A stretch of DNA of 62,005 nucleotides from Candidatus Accumulibacter iunctus. Its GTDB lineage: Bacteria; Pseudomonadota; Gammaproteobacteria; Burkholderiales; Rhodocyclaceae. Below, in pieces: positions 34,621 to 42,874 of this stretch. The notes beneath the pieces are model-generated. The model worked only from the letters and a program-made list of their open reading frames with translations, had not been told where the DNA came from and ran no database searches. The translations under genes and the position numbers were made by a program. The stretch's first letter is position 1. The number at the start of each line of letters is the position of its first letter. The stretch is taken from positions 1 through 62,005 of the forward strand of contig DDUX01000090.1 of NCBI GenBank assembly GCA_002345025.1. The letters are read 5' to 3'.

Positions 34621-35424
34621 CAGCCGCATGCCGGCACCTTCGGCGCCGGCGCGTGAGCGCGAAACGCGAAGCCCGCCTGGCAAAATGGTGAGGCATCGTC
34701 TATAGTGAATCCCAATCTCGAGAGAACGCTCAGGGCCGCCGACGGCGCGCCGGCATGGCGCCGCCCGGAACCCTGGAGACGCGGCGAGTCGGTGCCGCGC
34801 CCTGCGCGCGAGAAGCCCTGGCGGTGCTCACACAGCGGGCGAGGGCAAGCCGCAGGAACGGTAGCGTGGTGGTTGCAGGCGTCGCGGGCGCCGGTGAAGG
34901 CATTGTTTTGGGGGGGCGAGCGAGGTCCGGGGCCGCAGGTGGCCCGGTCGGGATTTTGCTTGCCGGACAGCGATATTTGCGAGTCGAAGGTGGAACCTGA
35001 CCGGCGAAGAAGAAGCCAGGGCGTGGCCTGTCGTTGCGGGGCAGGAGCGGCTCGTTCACCATCCTGTGCCGACGTCGCCGGGCGCCTTCTCGCGACAGCG
35101 CGCCGCGCGTCGGCGTCACTCGCTGTCGGTGCGACTTCCTCCCTGGCCCATCTGGCTGCCACCGCCACCGCCACCGCCACACCGCCGGCCGGCGACACCG
35201 GCTATCCACACATCGCCGGCCGACGCTGGCCGCCACCGCCGGCCGCACGACGAAGCGTCACACTCGCTGCCTTGCGCGCAGCGCAGTGCGGTTCTGTTCG
35301 CAAGCTTTCCCGATCCCCGACCCCTCTGCCGATTGCTGGCGAGGGGCAGTTCGTGCGTCGCTGGCGCGACCTGCACGCGAATGACGTCTTCCCCTGACTT
35401 CAGCAACGATTACGGAGGCAACAC

Positions 35425-36867
35425 ATGAAGCTCACGCTGACCCCTGACGAACTGAACGCCTATTATGGCGAGCTGCACGAGGCGAACGCAGCCTTCAAGG
35501 GGCACTACCCCGCAGATTCCTCCGACCGGCAGCCGGTGCACACGGTCTACGGGGGCGCCAACCTGTTCAAGGCCGGATTTGCCGCCAAGCTCGGCGAGGT
35601 GGCGCTCAAGACCCTCGAGACCTATGCACCGAACTACCACGTCTTTGCCCGCGTTCTCGGTCTGCCGGGCGCAGAGACCCTGCCAAGCAACCCGATCGAA
35701 CTCGACAGTCTGACGCGGGCGCTGGAAAGCAACCCGGAGCAGGTGCGCGAGATCAAGCAGGCGGCCTGGCTGGCATTCACCGTCTATAACCGCGTCGTCA
35801 AGAAGCTGCGGAGCGAGCCGATCGAGGACAACCGCATCGACTTCGAGGACGGCTACGGCAATCGGCCGGACGACGAGGAGGATGGCCACGCCGTCGCCGC
35901 GGCGGACGAAGTCGCCAGGGGGATGAGCGAGAACGTCCTCTCGCCGTTCCTCGGCATTCGCATCAAGACCTTTTCCGACGAGTGCAAGGTACGTTCGATC
36001 CGCACGCTCGACATCTTCCTCACCCGCCTGGCGGAGAAGACCGGCAGCCGGTTGCCGGACAACTTCATCGTCACCCTGCCGAAGGTGACGACTCCGGAGC
36101 AGGTGTCCGCCTGCGCCAGTGTCTTGGCGAAGCTCGAAGCCCGGCTCGGTTATCCCAAGGACTCGCTGCGCATGGAGATCATGATCGAAACCACGCAGTC
36201 GATCATCAACCACAAGGGCGAGAATACGGTGCCGTTGCTCGTCGCCGCCGCTGCCGGCCGCTGTCGATCGGCAATCTTCGGGACCTACGATTACACCGCG
36301 TCGTGCAACATCACGGCGGCACATCAGAGCCACACGCACCCGTCGTGCGACTTCGCCCGTCACGTGCTGCAGGTCAGCCTGGCCGGAACCGGCATCACGA
36401 TCAGCGATGGCGCGACCACCAGCATGCCGATCGGGCCGCACAAGGCGGCTGCTGGCTCTGTCCTCTCGCCACAGCAAATGGACGAGAACCGCGCCGTCGT
36501 GCATGGTTCGTGGAAGCTCCACTACGACAACATCATGCATTCGCTGCAGCATGCCTACTATCAGGGGTGGGACCTGAACCCCGGGCAGTTGCCGGTACGC
36601 TATGCGGCGGTCGACACCTTCTTCCTCAGCGGGTTGCAGGATGCCTCGGCGCGCCTGAACGCCTTCCTGAACAAGGCTGCACAGGCGACTCTGGTGGGCA
36701 ACACCTTTGATGACGCCGCCACCGGCCAGGGGCTGCTCAACTTCTTCCTGCGCGGCATGGCCTGCGGTGCCATCACCGAGCAGGAAGTGCTGGCGACGGG
36801 GATTACTCTCGACGAGCTGCGCTCCCGCTCGTTTGTTCGCATCGTCAACAACCGGACCCGGAAATAG
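35425..36867 (+). CDS. CitE/HpcH-superfamily lyase-like protein, substrate unknown (DUF6986-like)
   Basis: A 480-aa protein with a CitE/aldolase TIM-barrel pattern: E141-D142 in RIDFEDGYGNR, R179 in LGIRIKTF, K220 in TLPKVTTPEQ, E255 in EIMIETTQSI, and D289 in IFGTYDYTASCN. It is far longer than malyl-CoA or citramalyl-CoA lyases (about 300-350 aa), with an N-terminal ~120-residue domain and a C-terminal helical part. Databases often label relatives 'phosphoenolpyruvate kinase' or DUF6986 without biochemical proof. It is the first gene of the EMC operon (ACGGAGG site), 39 bp before mcd, so an acyl-CoA lyase or thioesterase role is plausible but unproven. Confidence 0.75.
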   Translation: MKLTLTPDELNAYYGELHEANAAFKGHYPADSSDRQPVHTVYGGANLFKAGFAAKLGEVALKTLETYAPNYHVFARVLGLPGAETLPSNPIELDSLTRALESNPEQVREIKQAAWLAFTVYNRVVKKLRSEPIEDNRIDFEDGYGNRPDDEEDGHAVAAADEVARGMSENVLSPFLGIRIKTFSDECKVRSIRTLDIFLTRLAEKTGSRLPDNFIVTLPKVTTPEQVSACASVLAKLEARLGYPKDSLRMEIMIETTQSIINHKGENTVPLLVAAAAGRCRSAIFGTYDYTASCNITAAHQSHTHPSCDFARHVLQVSLAGTGITISDGATTSMPIGPHKAAAGSVLSPQQMDENRAVVHGSWKLHYDNIMHSLQHAYYQGWDLNPGQLPVRYAAVDTFFLSGLQDASARLNAFLNKAAQATLVGNTFDDAATGQGLLNFFLRGMACGAITEQEVLATGITLDELRSRSFVRIVNNRTRK

Positions 36868-36906
36868 ACACCGCTCCGGAACCACGCAAGCAGAAAGGGA
36901 TGAGTG

Positions 36907-38583
36907 ATGACTGAGGTGAACTGCGGGATACAGGGGGGGTTGCCTTATCTCGATGCCGCCGATGCGGCGATCAGGAAAGCGCTGGGCTGGATGAAGCAGC
37001 AATGCATGGGTAGCAAGGGCGTGTCGAACGAGAAGCTCGACGCACACCAGATGGCCAGCTTCGATCTCGCCTGGTGTGCCGCTGAAGCGACCGCCGCGCG
37101 CTTCGCCGCCGACTACGCTGCCCGGGTGCTGGCCGCGGGCCAGCAGGCCGAGGGCGTCTGTCTCGAGGAGCGGATGGCCCTGGCGTTCTGCGCCGAGGCA
37201 CTGCAGAACATCCACAACCGGTTGTGGGCGAGGCCGCAGAGTTTCGGCCTGAGCGAGGCGGACGTCGCCGCGCTGGCTTCGTCCGGCCTCAGCCGTTTCT
37301 GCCAGTTGCAGCTCGACGCCGCCCATCTCGAGGCCCTCGGCCGCGATGTCATGGCGCTGAACGGTGCCAGCGGCGCCTACATGCTCAGCGACGATGCGAC
37401 GATGATGCAGGATTCGTTCCGCAAGCTGGCGACGAACGTGGTGATGCCCCTGGCCGAGGAGATCCACCGCCACGACCGCATCATTCCGCAGGAGATTCTC
37501 GAGCCGCTGACCGAGATGGGCTGCTTCGGCCTGTCGATCCCCGAGCGCTACGGCGGCATCCAGAGCGACGATCATGAAGACAACATGGGGATGATCGTCG
37601 TCACCGAAGAGCTTTCGCGGGGCTCGCTCGGTGGCGCCGGCAGCCTGATCACGCGGCCCGAGATCCTCAGCCGGTCGCTGCTCAAGGGCGGCACCGAGGA
37701 GCAGCGTGAGAAGTGGTTGCCGCGCGTCGCGATGGGTGATCCGCTGTGCGCGATCGCCGTCACCGAGCCGGATACCGGCTCCGACGTCGCCGCCATGCGC
37801 CTGAAGGCGACGAAGTGCGACGGCGGCTGGATTCTCGACGGGGTCAAGACCTGGTGCACGATGGCCGGCAAGGCCGGCGTCCTGCTCGTCCTCGCCCGCT
37901 CCAACCCAGACCGCTCGCTCGGCCACAAGGGGCTCAGCATGTTCCTGGTCGAGAAGGATTCGTACGAGGGGCACGACTTCGAGTACCGTCAGCCGCAGGG
38001 CGGTGTCCTCAGTGGTCGCGCGATCGCCACCATCGGCTATCGCGGCATGCATTCCTACGAGGTCTTCTTCGACCACGTCTTCGTTCCCGACGAGAACCTG
38101 GTTGGCGGGCCCGAGGGCGAAGGCAAGGGCTTCTACTTCACCATGGCCGGATTCGCCGGCGGTCGCATCCAGACCGCGGCACGCGCCATCGGCGTCATGC
38201 AGGCAGCGTTCGAGAAGGCAGTTTCCTATGCCCAGGAGCGCAAGGCGTTCGGCAAACCGATCGGCGACTTCCAGCTGACGCGCGTCAAGCTGGCGCGCAT
38301 GGCGACGCTGCTGACCGTCTCGCGGCAGTTCACCTATGCCGTTGGTCGCCTGATGGATCAGGGTCAGGGGCAGATGGAAGCGAGCATGGTCAAGCTGTTC
38401 ACCTGCCGCACTGCCGAGTGGCTGACGCGTGAAGCAATGCAGATTCACGGCGGCATGGGTTATGCAGAGGAGACGGCGGTCAGCCGCTACTTCCTCGATG
38501 CACGGGTGCTGTCGATTTTCGAGGGCGCCGAGGAAACCCTGGCGCTGAAAGTCATCGCCCGCTCACTGATCGACGCCGTATAG
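36907..38583 (+). CDS. mcd: (2S)-Methylsuccinyl-CoA dehydrogenase
   Basis: A 558-aa flavin acyl-CoA dehydrogenase that oxidises methylsuccinyl-CoA to mesaconyl-C1-CoA and passes electrons to ETF. It has the ~160-residue N-terminal helical extension that marks this branch, followed by the acyl-CoA dehydrogenase core (ERYGGI, AVTEPDTGSDVAAMRL, YAQERKAFGKPIGDFQ, QIHGGMGYAEE) and the catalytic Glu at about 539 in IFEGAEE. The start is ATG 36907; a GTG 3 bp upstream is in frame and an ATG at 36900 is out of frame. It lies between the CitE-fold gene and a MaoC gene. Confidence 0.92.
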   Translation: MTEVNCGIQGGLPYLDAADAAIRKALGWMKQQCMGSKGVSNEKLDAHQMASFDLAWCAAEATAARFAADYAARVLAAGQQAEGVCLEERMALAFCAEALQNIHNRLWARPQSFGLSEADVAALASSGLSRFCQLQLDAAHLEALGRDVMALNGASGAYMLSDDATMMQDSFRKLATNVVMPLAEEIHRHDRIIPQEILEPLTEMGCFGLSIPERYGGIQSDDHEDNMGMIVVTEELSRGSLGGAGSLITRPEILSRSLLKGGTEEQREKWLPRVAMGDPLCAIAVTEPDTGSDVAAMRLKATKCDGGWILDGVKTWCTMAGKAGVLLVLARSNPDRSLGHKGLSMFLVEKDSYEGHDFEYRQPQGGVLSGRAIATIGYRGMHSYEVFFDHVFVPDENLVGGPEGEGKGFYFTMAGFAGGRIQTAARAIGVMQAAFEKAVSYAQERKAFGKPIGDFQLTRVKLARMATLLTVSRQFTYAVGRLMDQGQGQMEASMVKLFTCRTAEWLTREAMQIHGGMGYAEETAVSRYFLDARVLSIFEGAEETLALKVIARSLIDAV

Positions 38584-38629
38584 CACAGGCTGCAGCCGGC
38601 ACCCCGGGTTTCGCGAAAAGGAGGTTTCA

Positions 38630-39817
38630 ATGTCGCAGGCAATTCGTTTCCGACCGCAGGTCGAACTCGCCCAGAAGGTCGGGGTGGATGTCGGCAAGGT
38701 CCGCCATCCGCATTATGGCCGCTATCTGGAAGAGTTCGAACCCGGACAGGTCTTCGTCCACCCGCGTGGTTTCACCTTCTTCCGGGCGCAGATGGAAGCC
38801 TTTGCCCGGACGTACATGCAGTGCAATCCGCTTTACCTCAACGAGGAGTTCGCCAGGGCGAGCGGCTTCACGGGGCTGCCGGCGTCGCCGCAGATGGTCT
38901 TCAATGTCGTTCTGTCGCTGGGCGTGCAGAACGATTCGGAGAAGGCGATGGCCAACCTCGGCTATTACGATGCGCAGTATCTGCGGCCGGTGTATGCCCT
39001 CGACACGATCCGCTCGCTGACCAAGGTCATCGACCGCAAGGAGCGCGGTGCCGGCAAGCCGGGGATCGTCACCATCCGCACGCTGGGAATCAACCAGAAC
39101 GACGAGGTCGTGCTGCAGTACCAGCGCAAGATCATGGTCGCCGGGCAGGGCGGGCGGCCGTCGACGACACCGCTGCCGGCGTCGGCGGACGGGCGGATGC
39201 CAGCCTTCCCGTGGGTCGATGACGCCGAGGTCTTCCTGCCACGTTTCCCGGATGTCCTGCCCGCCGGGCTGACCGGCCCGCGGTCCTGCTGCGAGGATTT
39301 CACGGTCGGCGAGATCATCGTCCATGCCAATGGCCGGACGATCACCGACGAGCATCTACCGCTGACCTATGCGGTCGGCAACACCCATCCGCTGCACTTC
39401 GACCGCGTCTTCAGCTCCGGCCTGTCGGGCAAGATGAGCGGTGACCCGATCGTCTATGGCGGTCTCGTCTTCGCTTGGCTCGAAGGACTCGCCAGCCGCG
39501 ATGTCAGTGACAACAGCGTCTGGGAACTCGGCTTCACCGAGGGCTACCACACGCAGCCGTCGATCGCCGGCGACACCGTTGCGGCGCTGTCGCGCGTGCT
39601 GGCCAGCGAGGACGCTCCCGGCGAACTCGCCGCCGGCTTCGGAATCGTCAGCTTCCAGCTCATCGGCGTCAAGAACATCAGCGCCGCCAGCGCGCTGGCG
39701 AGGTATGGCGCCGATCTGTTCATCAAGGAGAACGACAAGAAGGAACTGGGCAAGGAAAAGATCGACGAGAAGATTTTTGAGATCGAGAGGCGCCTCTTGA
39801 TCAGAAAGAGGAGATAG
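38630..39817 (+). CDS. Second double-hotdog MaoC-family protein in the EMC operon
   Basis: A 395-aa protein with two hotdog repeats: residues about 25-180 (MQCNPLYLNEEFA, SPQMVFNVVLSLGVQ) and about 225-365 (VGNTHPLHFDRVF, GDPIVYGGLVFAWLEGLAS). It is clearly different from mch at 28107: the N-terminus, spacing and basic, Lys-rich C-terminal tail do not match. Relatives occur with ccr/ecm genes in actinobacterial EMC clusters, as far as I recall, without a defined reaction. It may be an alternative mesaconyl-CoA hydratase or act on another branched enoyl-CoA. It ends 2 bp before ecm. Confidence 0.8.
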   Translation: MSQAIRFRPQVELAQKVGVDVGKVRHPHYGRYLEEFEPGQVFVHPRGFTFFRAQMEAFARTYMQCNPLYLNEEFARASGFTGLPASPQMVFNVVLSLGVQNDSEKAMANLGYYDAQYLRPVYALDTIRSLTKVIDRKERGAGKPGIVTIRTLGINQNDEVVLQYQRKIMVAGQGGRPSTTPLPASADGRMPAFPWVDDAEVFLPRFPDVLPAGLTGPRSCCEDFTVGEIIVHANGRTITDEHLPLTYAVGNTHPLHFDRVFSSGLSGKMSGDPIVYGGLVFAWLEGLASRDVSDNSVWELGFTEGYHTQPSIAGDTVAALSRVLASEDAPGELAAGFGIVSFQLIGVKNISAASALARYGADLFIKENDKKELGKEKIDEKIFEIERRLLIRKRR

Positions 39818-39819
39818 TC

Positions 39820-41838
39820 ATGGTTGCCCCGCGCAAGAATCGCGATCAGCCCTGGTTGATGCGGACCTACAGCGGCCACAGTTCGGCCAGGGCGTCCAAT
39901 GCCCTCTATCGAACCAACCTCGCCAAGGGACAGACCGGGTTGTCGGTCGCCTTCGACCTGCCGACGCAGACCGGCTACGACGCCGACAGTCCGCTGGCGC
40001 GCGGCGAGGTCGGCAAGGTCGGCGTGCCGATCTCGCACATCGAGGACATGGATCAGTTGTTCGACCAGATCCCGCTCGACCAGATGAACACCTCGATGAC
40101 GATCAACGCCACCGCCGCCTGGTTGCTGTCGCTGTACATCGGGCTGGCGCAACGGCGGGGGATCGACCCGAAGAAACTCAGCGGGACGACCCAGAACGAC
40201 ATCATCAAGGAGTACCTGTCGCGCGGCACCTACATCTATCCGCCCGGCCCGTCGATGCGTCTGATCGCCGACACGATCAACTACACGATCAGGCACGTGC
40301 CGAAGTGGAACCCGACCAACGTCTGCAGCTACCACCTGCAGGAAGCGGGCGCGACGCCGGTGCAGGAGCTTGCCTACGCGCTGTGCACGGCGATGGCGGT
40401 TCTCGATCGGGTCAAGGCTTCCGGCGAAGTGCCACCGGAGGAGTTCCCGCAAGTCGTCGAGCGGATCTCATTCTTCGTCAATGCCGGCATCCGCTTCATC
40501 GAGGAGTGCTGCAAGCTGCGCGCCTTCGGCGAGATGTGGGACGAGCTGACGCTCAGCCGTTACCAGGTCGAGGATCCCAAGCTGCGCCGTTTCCGCTACG
40601 GCGTGCAGGTGAACTCGCTCGGGCTGACCGAGGCGCAACCCGAAAACAACGTGCAGCGGATCGTTCTCGAGATGCTGGCCGTCGCGCTGTCGAAGCGCGC
40701 CCGGGCGCGCGCCATCCAGCTCCCCGCCTGGAACGAGGCGATGGGGCTGCCGCGCCCGTGGGATCAGCAATGGGCGCTGCGGATGCAGCAGGTGATGGCC
40801 TTCGAGACCGACCTCCTCGAGTACGAGGACATCCTTGACGGCTCGCCGGTGATCGCCGCCAAGGTCAGCGAATTGATCGCTGGTGCCAGGCGCGAGATCG
40901 ACAACGTCGAAGCGCAGGGCGGGATCATTGCCGCGATCGAATCCGGCTACATCAAGCGCGAGCTGGTCGGCAGCCACATGAGCCGCCTGCGCGCCATCGA
41001 ATCGGGTGAGCTGAAGATCATCGGCGTCAACTGCTTCCAGGAGACCGCCGAGTCGCCGCTGACGATGGGCAGCGACGGCGCCATCATGAAGTCCGATCCG
41101 GCGGCTGAACGGCAACAGATCGAACGTTTGCAGGAGCATCGCCGGCAGCGCAACGATGCCGATGTGCGGGCGGCCCTGCAGGGGCTCAGCGATACGGCGA
41201 AGAGCGGCGACAACATCATGCCGAGTTCGATTCGCTGCGCGCTCGCCGGCGTCACCACCGGCGAGTGGGGCGACTCGCTGCGCGCCGTTTTCGGCGAGTT
41301 CCGTCCGCCGACCGGGGTCGACATCGCCATCGACAGTCGCGAGGTGCTCGGCCGCAAGGACCAGGTGACCGAACTCAGGGAGAGAGTCGGTCGTACCGGC
41401 AACGCGCTGGGTCGACCGCTGAAGATTCTTGTCGGCAAGCCGGGGCTCGATGGCCATTCGAACGGCGCCGAGCAGGTGGCCGTCAAGGCGAGGGATGTCG
41501 GTTTCGAGGTCGTTTACGACGGCATCCGGCTGACGCCGCAGCAGATCGCCCAGGCGGCGCAGGAGGAAGGGGTCCATGTCGTCGGGCTGTCGATCCTCTC
41601 GGGAAGCCACATGGAGCTGGTCGGGTCGGTGCTGCAGGAGTTGCGTGCGCGCGACCTGGCGGGGTTGCCGGTGGTTGCCGGCGGCATCATCCCGCCTGCG
41701 GACGCCGAGCGATTGATGGCGCTCGGGGTGCGGGCGATCTACACGCCGAAGGACTTCAGCCTGAACGCGATCATGGGGGACATCGTCGACGTGGTGCGCG
41801 AGTCGAACGGGCTCGAGCGCTTGGGTTTGCTGTCTTGA
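39820..41838 (+). CDS. ecm: Ethylmalonyl-CoA mutase (B12-dependent)
   Basis: A 672-aa coenzyme-B12 mutase that turns (2R)-ethylmalonyl-CoA into (2S)-methylsuccinyl-CoA. The substrate barrel has TGLSVAFDLPTQTGYD and NVCSYHLQEAGATPVQELA. The C-terminal B12 domain carries D544-G-H546-S-N-G549 (DxHxxG), with H546 the lower cobalt ligand. At ~670 aa it is shorter than two-chain methylmalonyl-CoA mutases, as expected for Ecm. The ecm versus mcm call rests on length and the ccr/mcd/meaB neighbours. The ATG follows AAAGAGGAGA, and meaB follows 7 bp later. Confidence 0.9.
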   Translation: MVAPRKNRDQPWLMRTYSGHSSARASNALYRTNLAKGQTGLSVAFDLPTQTGYDADSPLARGEVGKVGVPISHIEDMDQLFDQIPLDQMNTSMTINATAAWLLSLYIGLAQRRGIDPKKLSGTTQNDIIKEYLSRGTYIYPPGPSMRLIADTINYTIRHVPKWNPTNVCSYHLQEAGATPVQELAYALCTAMAVLDRVKASGEVPPEEFPQVVERISFFVNAGIRFIEECCKLRAFGEMWDELTLSRYQVEDPKLRRFRYGVQVNSLGLTEAQPENNVQRIVLEMLAVALSKRARARAIQLPAWNEAMGLPRPWDQQWALRMQQVMAFETDLLEYEDILDGSPVIAAKVSELIAGARREIDNVEAQGGIIAAIESGYIKRELVGSHMSRLRAIESGELKIIGVNCFQETAESPLTMGSDGAIMKSDPAAERQQIERLQEHRRQRNDADVRAALQGLSDTAKSGDNIMPSSIRCALAGVTTGEWGDSLRAVFGEFRPPTGVDIAIDSREVLGRKDQVTELRERVGRTGNALGRPLKILVGKPGLDGHSNGAEQVAVKARDVGFEVVYDGIRLTPQQIAQAAQEEGVHVVGLSILSGSHMELVGSVLQELRARDLAGLPVVAGGIIPPADAERLMALGVRAIYTPKDFSLNAIMGDIVDVVRESNGLERLGLLS

Positions 41839-41845
41839 GAGGTAG

Positions 41846-42862
41846 ATGACGAACCTCGGCCTTCCCGATCCCGAACAGCTCGCGGCGCGCATCCTGCGCG
41901 GTGAGCGGGCAGCCGTTGCCAGCGGCCTGAACCTGCTGGACAACCGGCTGCCGGCCGCGCGCGGCCGCGCCGTGCGGCTGCTGGCGTGCCTCTCCGGCGA
42001 GCGCTGGCTGAGCGCTGGCCACCTGATCGGGGTGACCGGACCACCCGGTGCCGGCAAGTCGTCGCTGGTGTCGGCGATGATCCGCGAATGGCGACTGGCC
42101 GGCACGACGGTCGGCGTGCTGGCGGTCGACCCGTCGAGCCGGCCCGAGCTGGGCGGTGGGGCGCTCCTCGGTGACCGCATCCGGATCAAGACCCCGGCGC
42201 AGGATGATGGACTCTTCATCCGTTCGCTCGCCAATCGCAACCAGCTCGGTGGGGTTGCCGGCGAGGTCTGGCCGATGAGCTGGCTGATGCTGGCCTGCTT
42301 CGACATCGTCGTCATCGAGACCGTCGGCGTCGGCCAGACCGAAATCGACATCGCCGAGATCGGCGACACCGTCTGCTATGTCGCACAGCCGGCCTCCGGC
42401 GACACCATTCAGTATCTCAAGTCGGGGATCATCGAAATCCCCGACATCTTCGCCGTCAACAAGGCCGACCTGGGCGCCGCGGCACGCAAGACGGCGAACG
42501 AGATCGGTCGCAGTGCCCCGCGGCAGGATCGCCGCGAGGGGTGGGATTACCCGGTCTGTCTGCTGAGCGCGACCATGCAGACCGGGATCAAGGAGTTTCA
42601 CGCGCACTTCGATCGACACCGCCGGTTCCTCGTTGCGGCCGGTCTCCTCGCGCGGCAGCGCAGCCAGCATCAGAGTGCGTGGGTGCTGCGGCTGCTGAAG
42701 GAGGAGTTCGGCACTTTCGGCCTCGAACTGCTCGGCGGCCGCGCCGCCATCGAGAAACGTCTGGGCGAGTATCGGTCGAGCCAGTTTGAGGAGTACGAAC
42801 GTATGCGAGAGCATATTCTTTCCCGTTTGCTGTCGGTCAATCAACCGACCCTTTCACCATAA
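41846..42862 (+). CDS. meaB: MeaB-type G-protein chaperone of B12 mutases
   Basis: A 338-aa SIMIBI GTPase that protects and reactivates the B12 mutase. The Walker A motif is GVTGPPGAGKSSLV (K71). The switch and base motifs are VDPSSRPELGGGALLGDRIRI, IETVGVGQTE and NKADLG. A C-terminal helical dimerisation arm follows. In place of the common PFTGGA the loop reads RPELGGGA, one residue longer; whether this matters is unknown. It starts 7 bp after ecm, and ccr starts 12 bp after it, all in one operon. Confidence 0.92.
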   Translation: MTNLGLPDPEQLAARILRGERAAVASGLNLLDNRLPAARGRAVRLLACLSGERWLSAGHLIGVTGPPGAGKSSLVSAMIREWRLAGTTVGVLAVDPSSRPELGGGALLGDRIRIKTPAQDDGLFIRSLANRNQLGGVAGEVWPMSWLMLACFDIVVIETVGVGQTEIDIAEIGDTVCYVAQPASGDTIQYLKSGIIEIPDIFAVNKADLGAAARKTANEIGRSAPRQDRREGWDYPVCLLSATMQTGIKEFHAHFDRHRRFLVAAGLLARQRSQHQSAWVLRLLKEEFGTFGLELLGGRAAIEKRLGEYRSSQFEEYERMREHILSRLLSVNQPTLSP

Positions 42863-42874
42863 AAGGAGCATCTG

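Larger units (their letters stand above)
34158..35424. other. 1.27-kb gene-free region between divergent operons
   Basis: This region separates the two CoA-ester operons. Open frames here have repetitive, Arg/Pro/Ala-rich translations and no convincing ribosome sites, so I call no gene. It holds a REP-like hairpin (34533-34558) and paired GTCATGAC palindromes (34574-34620). A possible plus-strand promoter has CTGGCA at 34677-34682 and TATAGT at 34701-34706 (18-bp spacer). A minus-strand -10 TATACT lies at 34364-34369. A short (GCCACC)n run is at 35158-35180. A plus-strand start near 34713 would give a leader of about 700 bases before the lyase gene. Confidence 0.6.

Noticed and set aside
35158..35180. 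Short tandem repeat resembling a CRISPR or VNTR
   Set aside because: It is only a (GCCACC)n run of about four units, with no spacers and no cas genes.
34705..35397. Possible 230-aa gene in the long intergenic region
   Set aside because: The translation is Arg/Pro/Ala-rich low complexity, there is no ribosome site, and other frames of the region look the same.
35410..38448. 1012-codon open frame on the minus strand over the CitE-fold and mcd genes
   Set aside because: It is antisense to two well-conserved enzymes, has a repetitive charged composition, and has no ribosome site.
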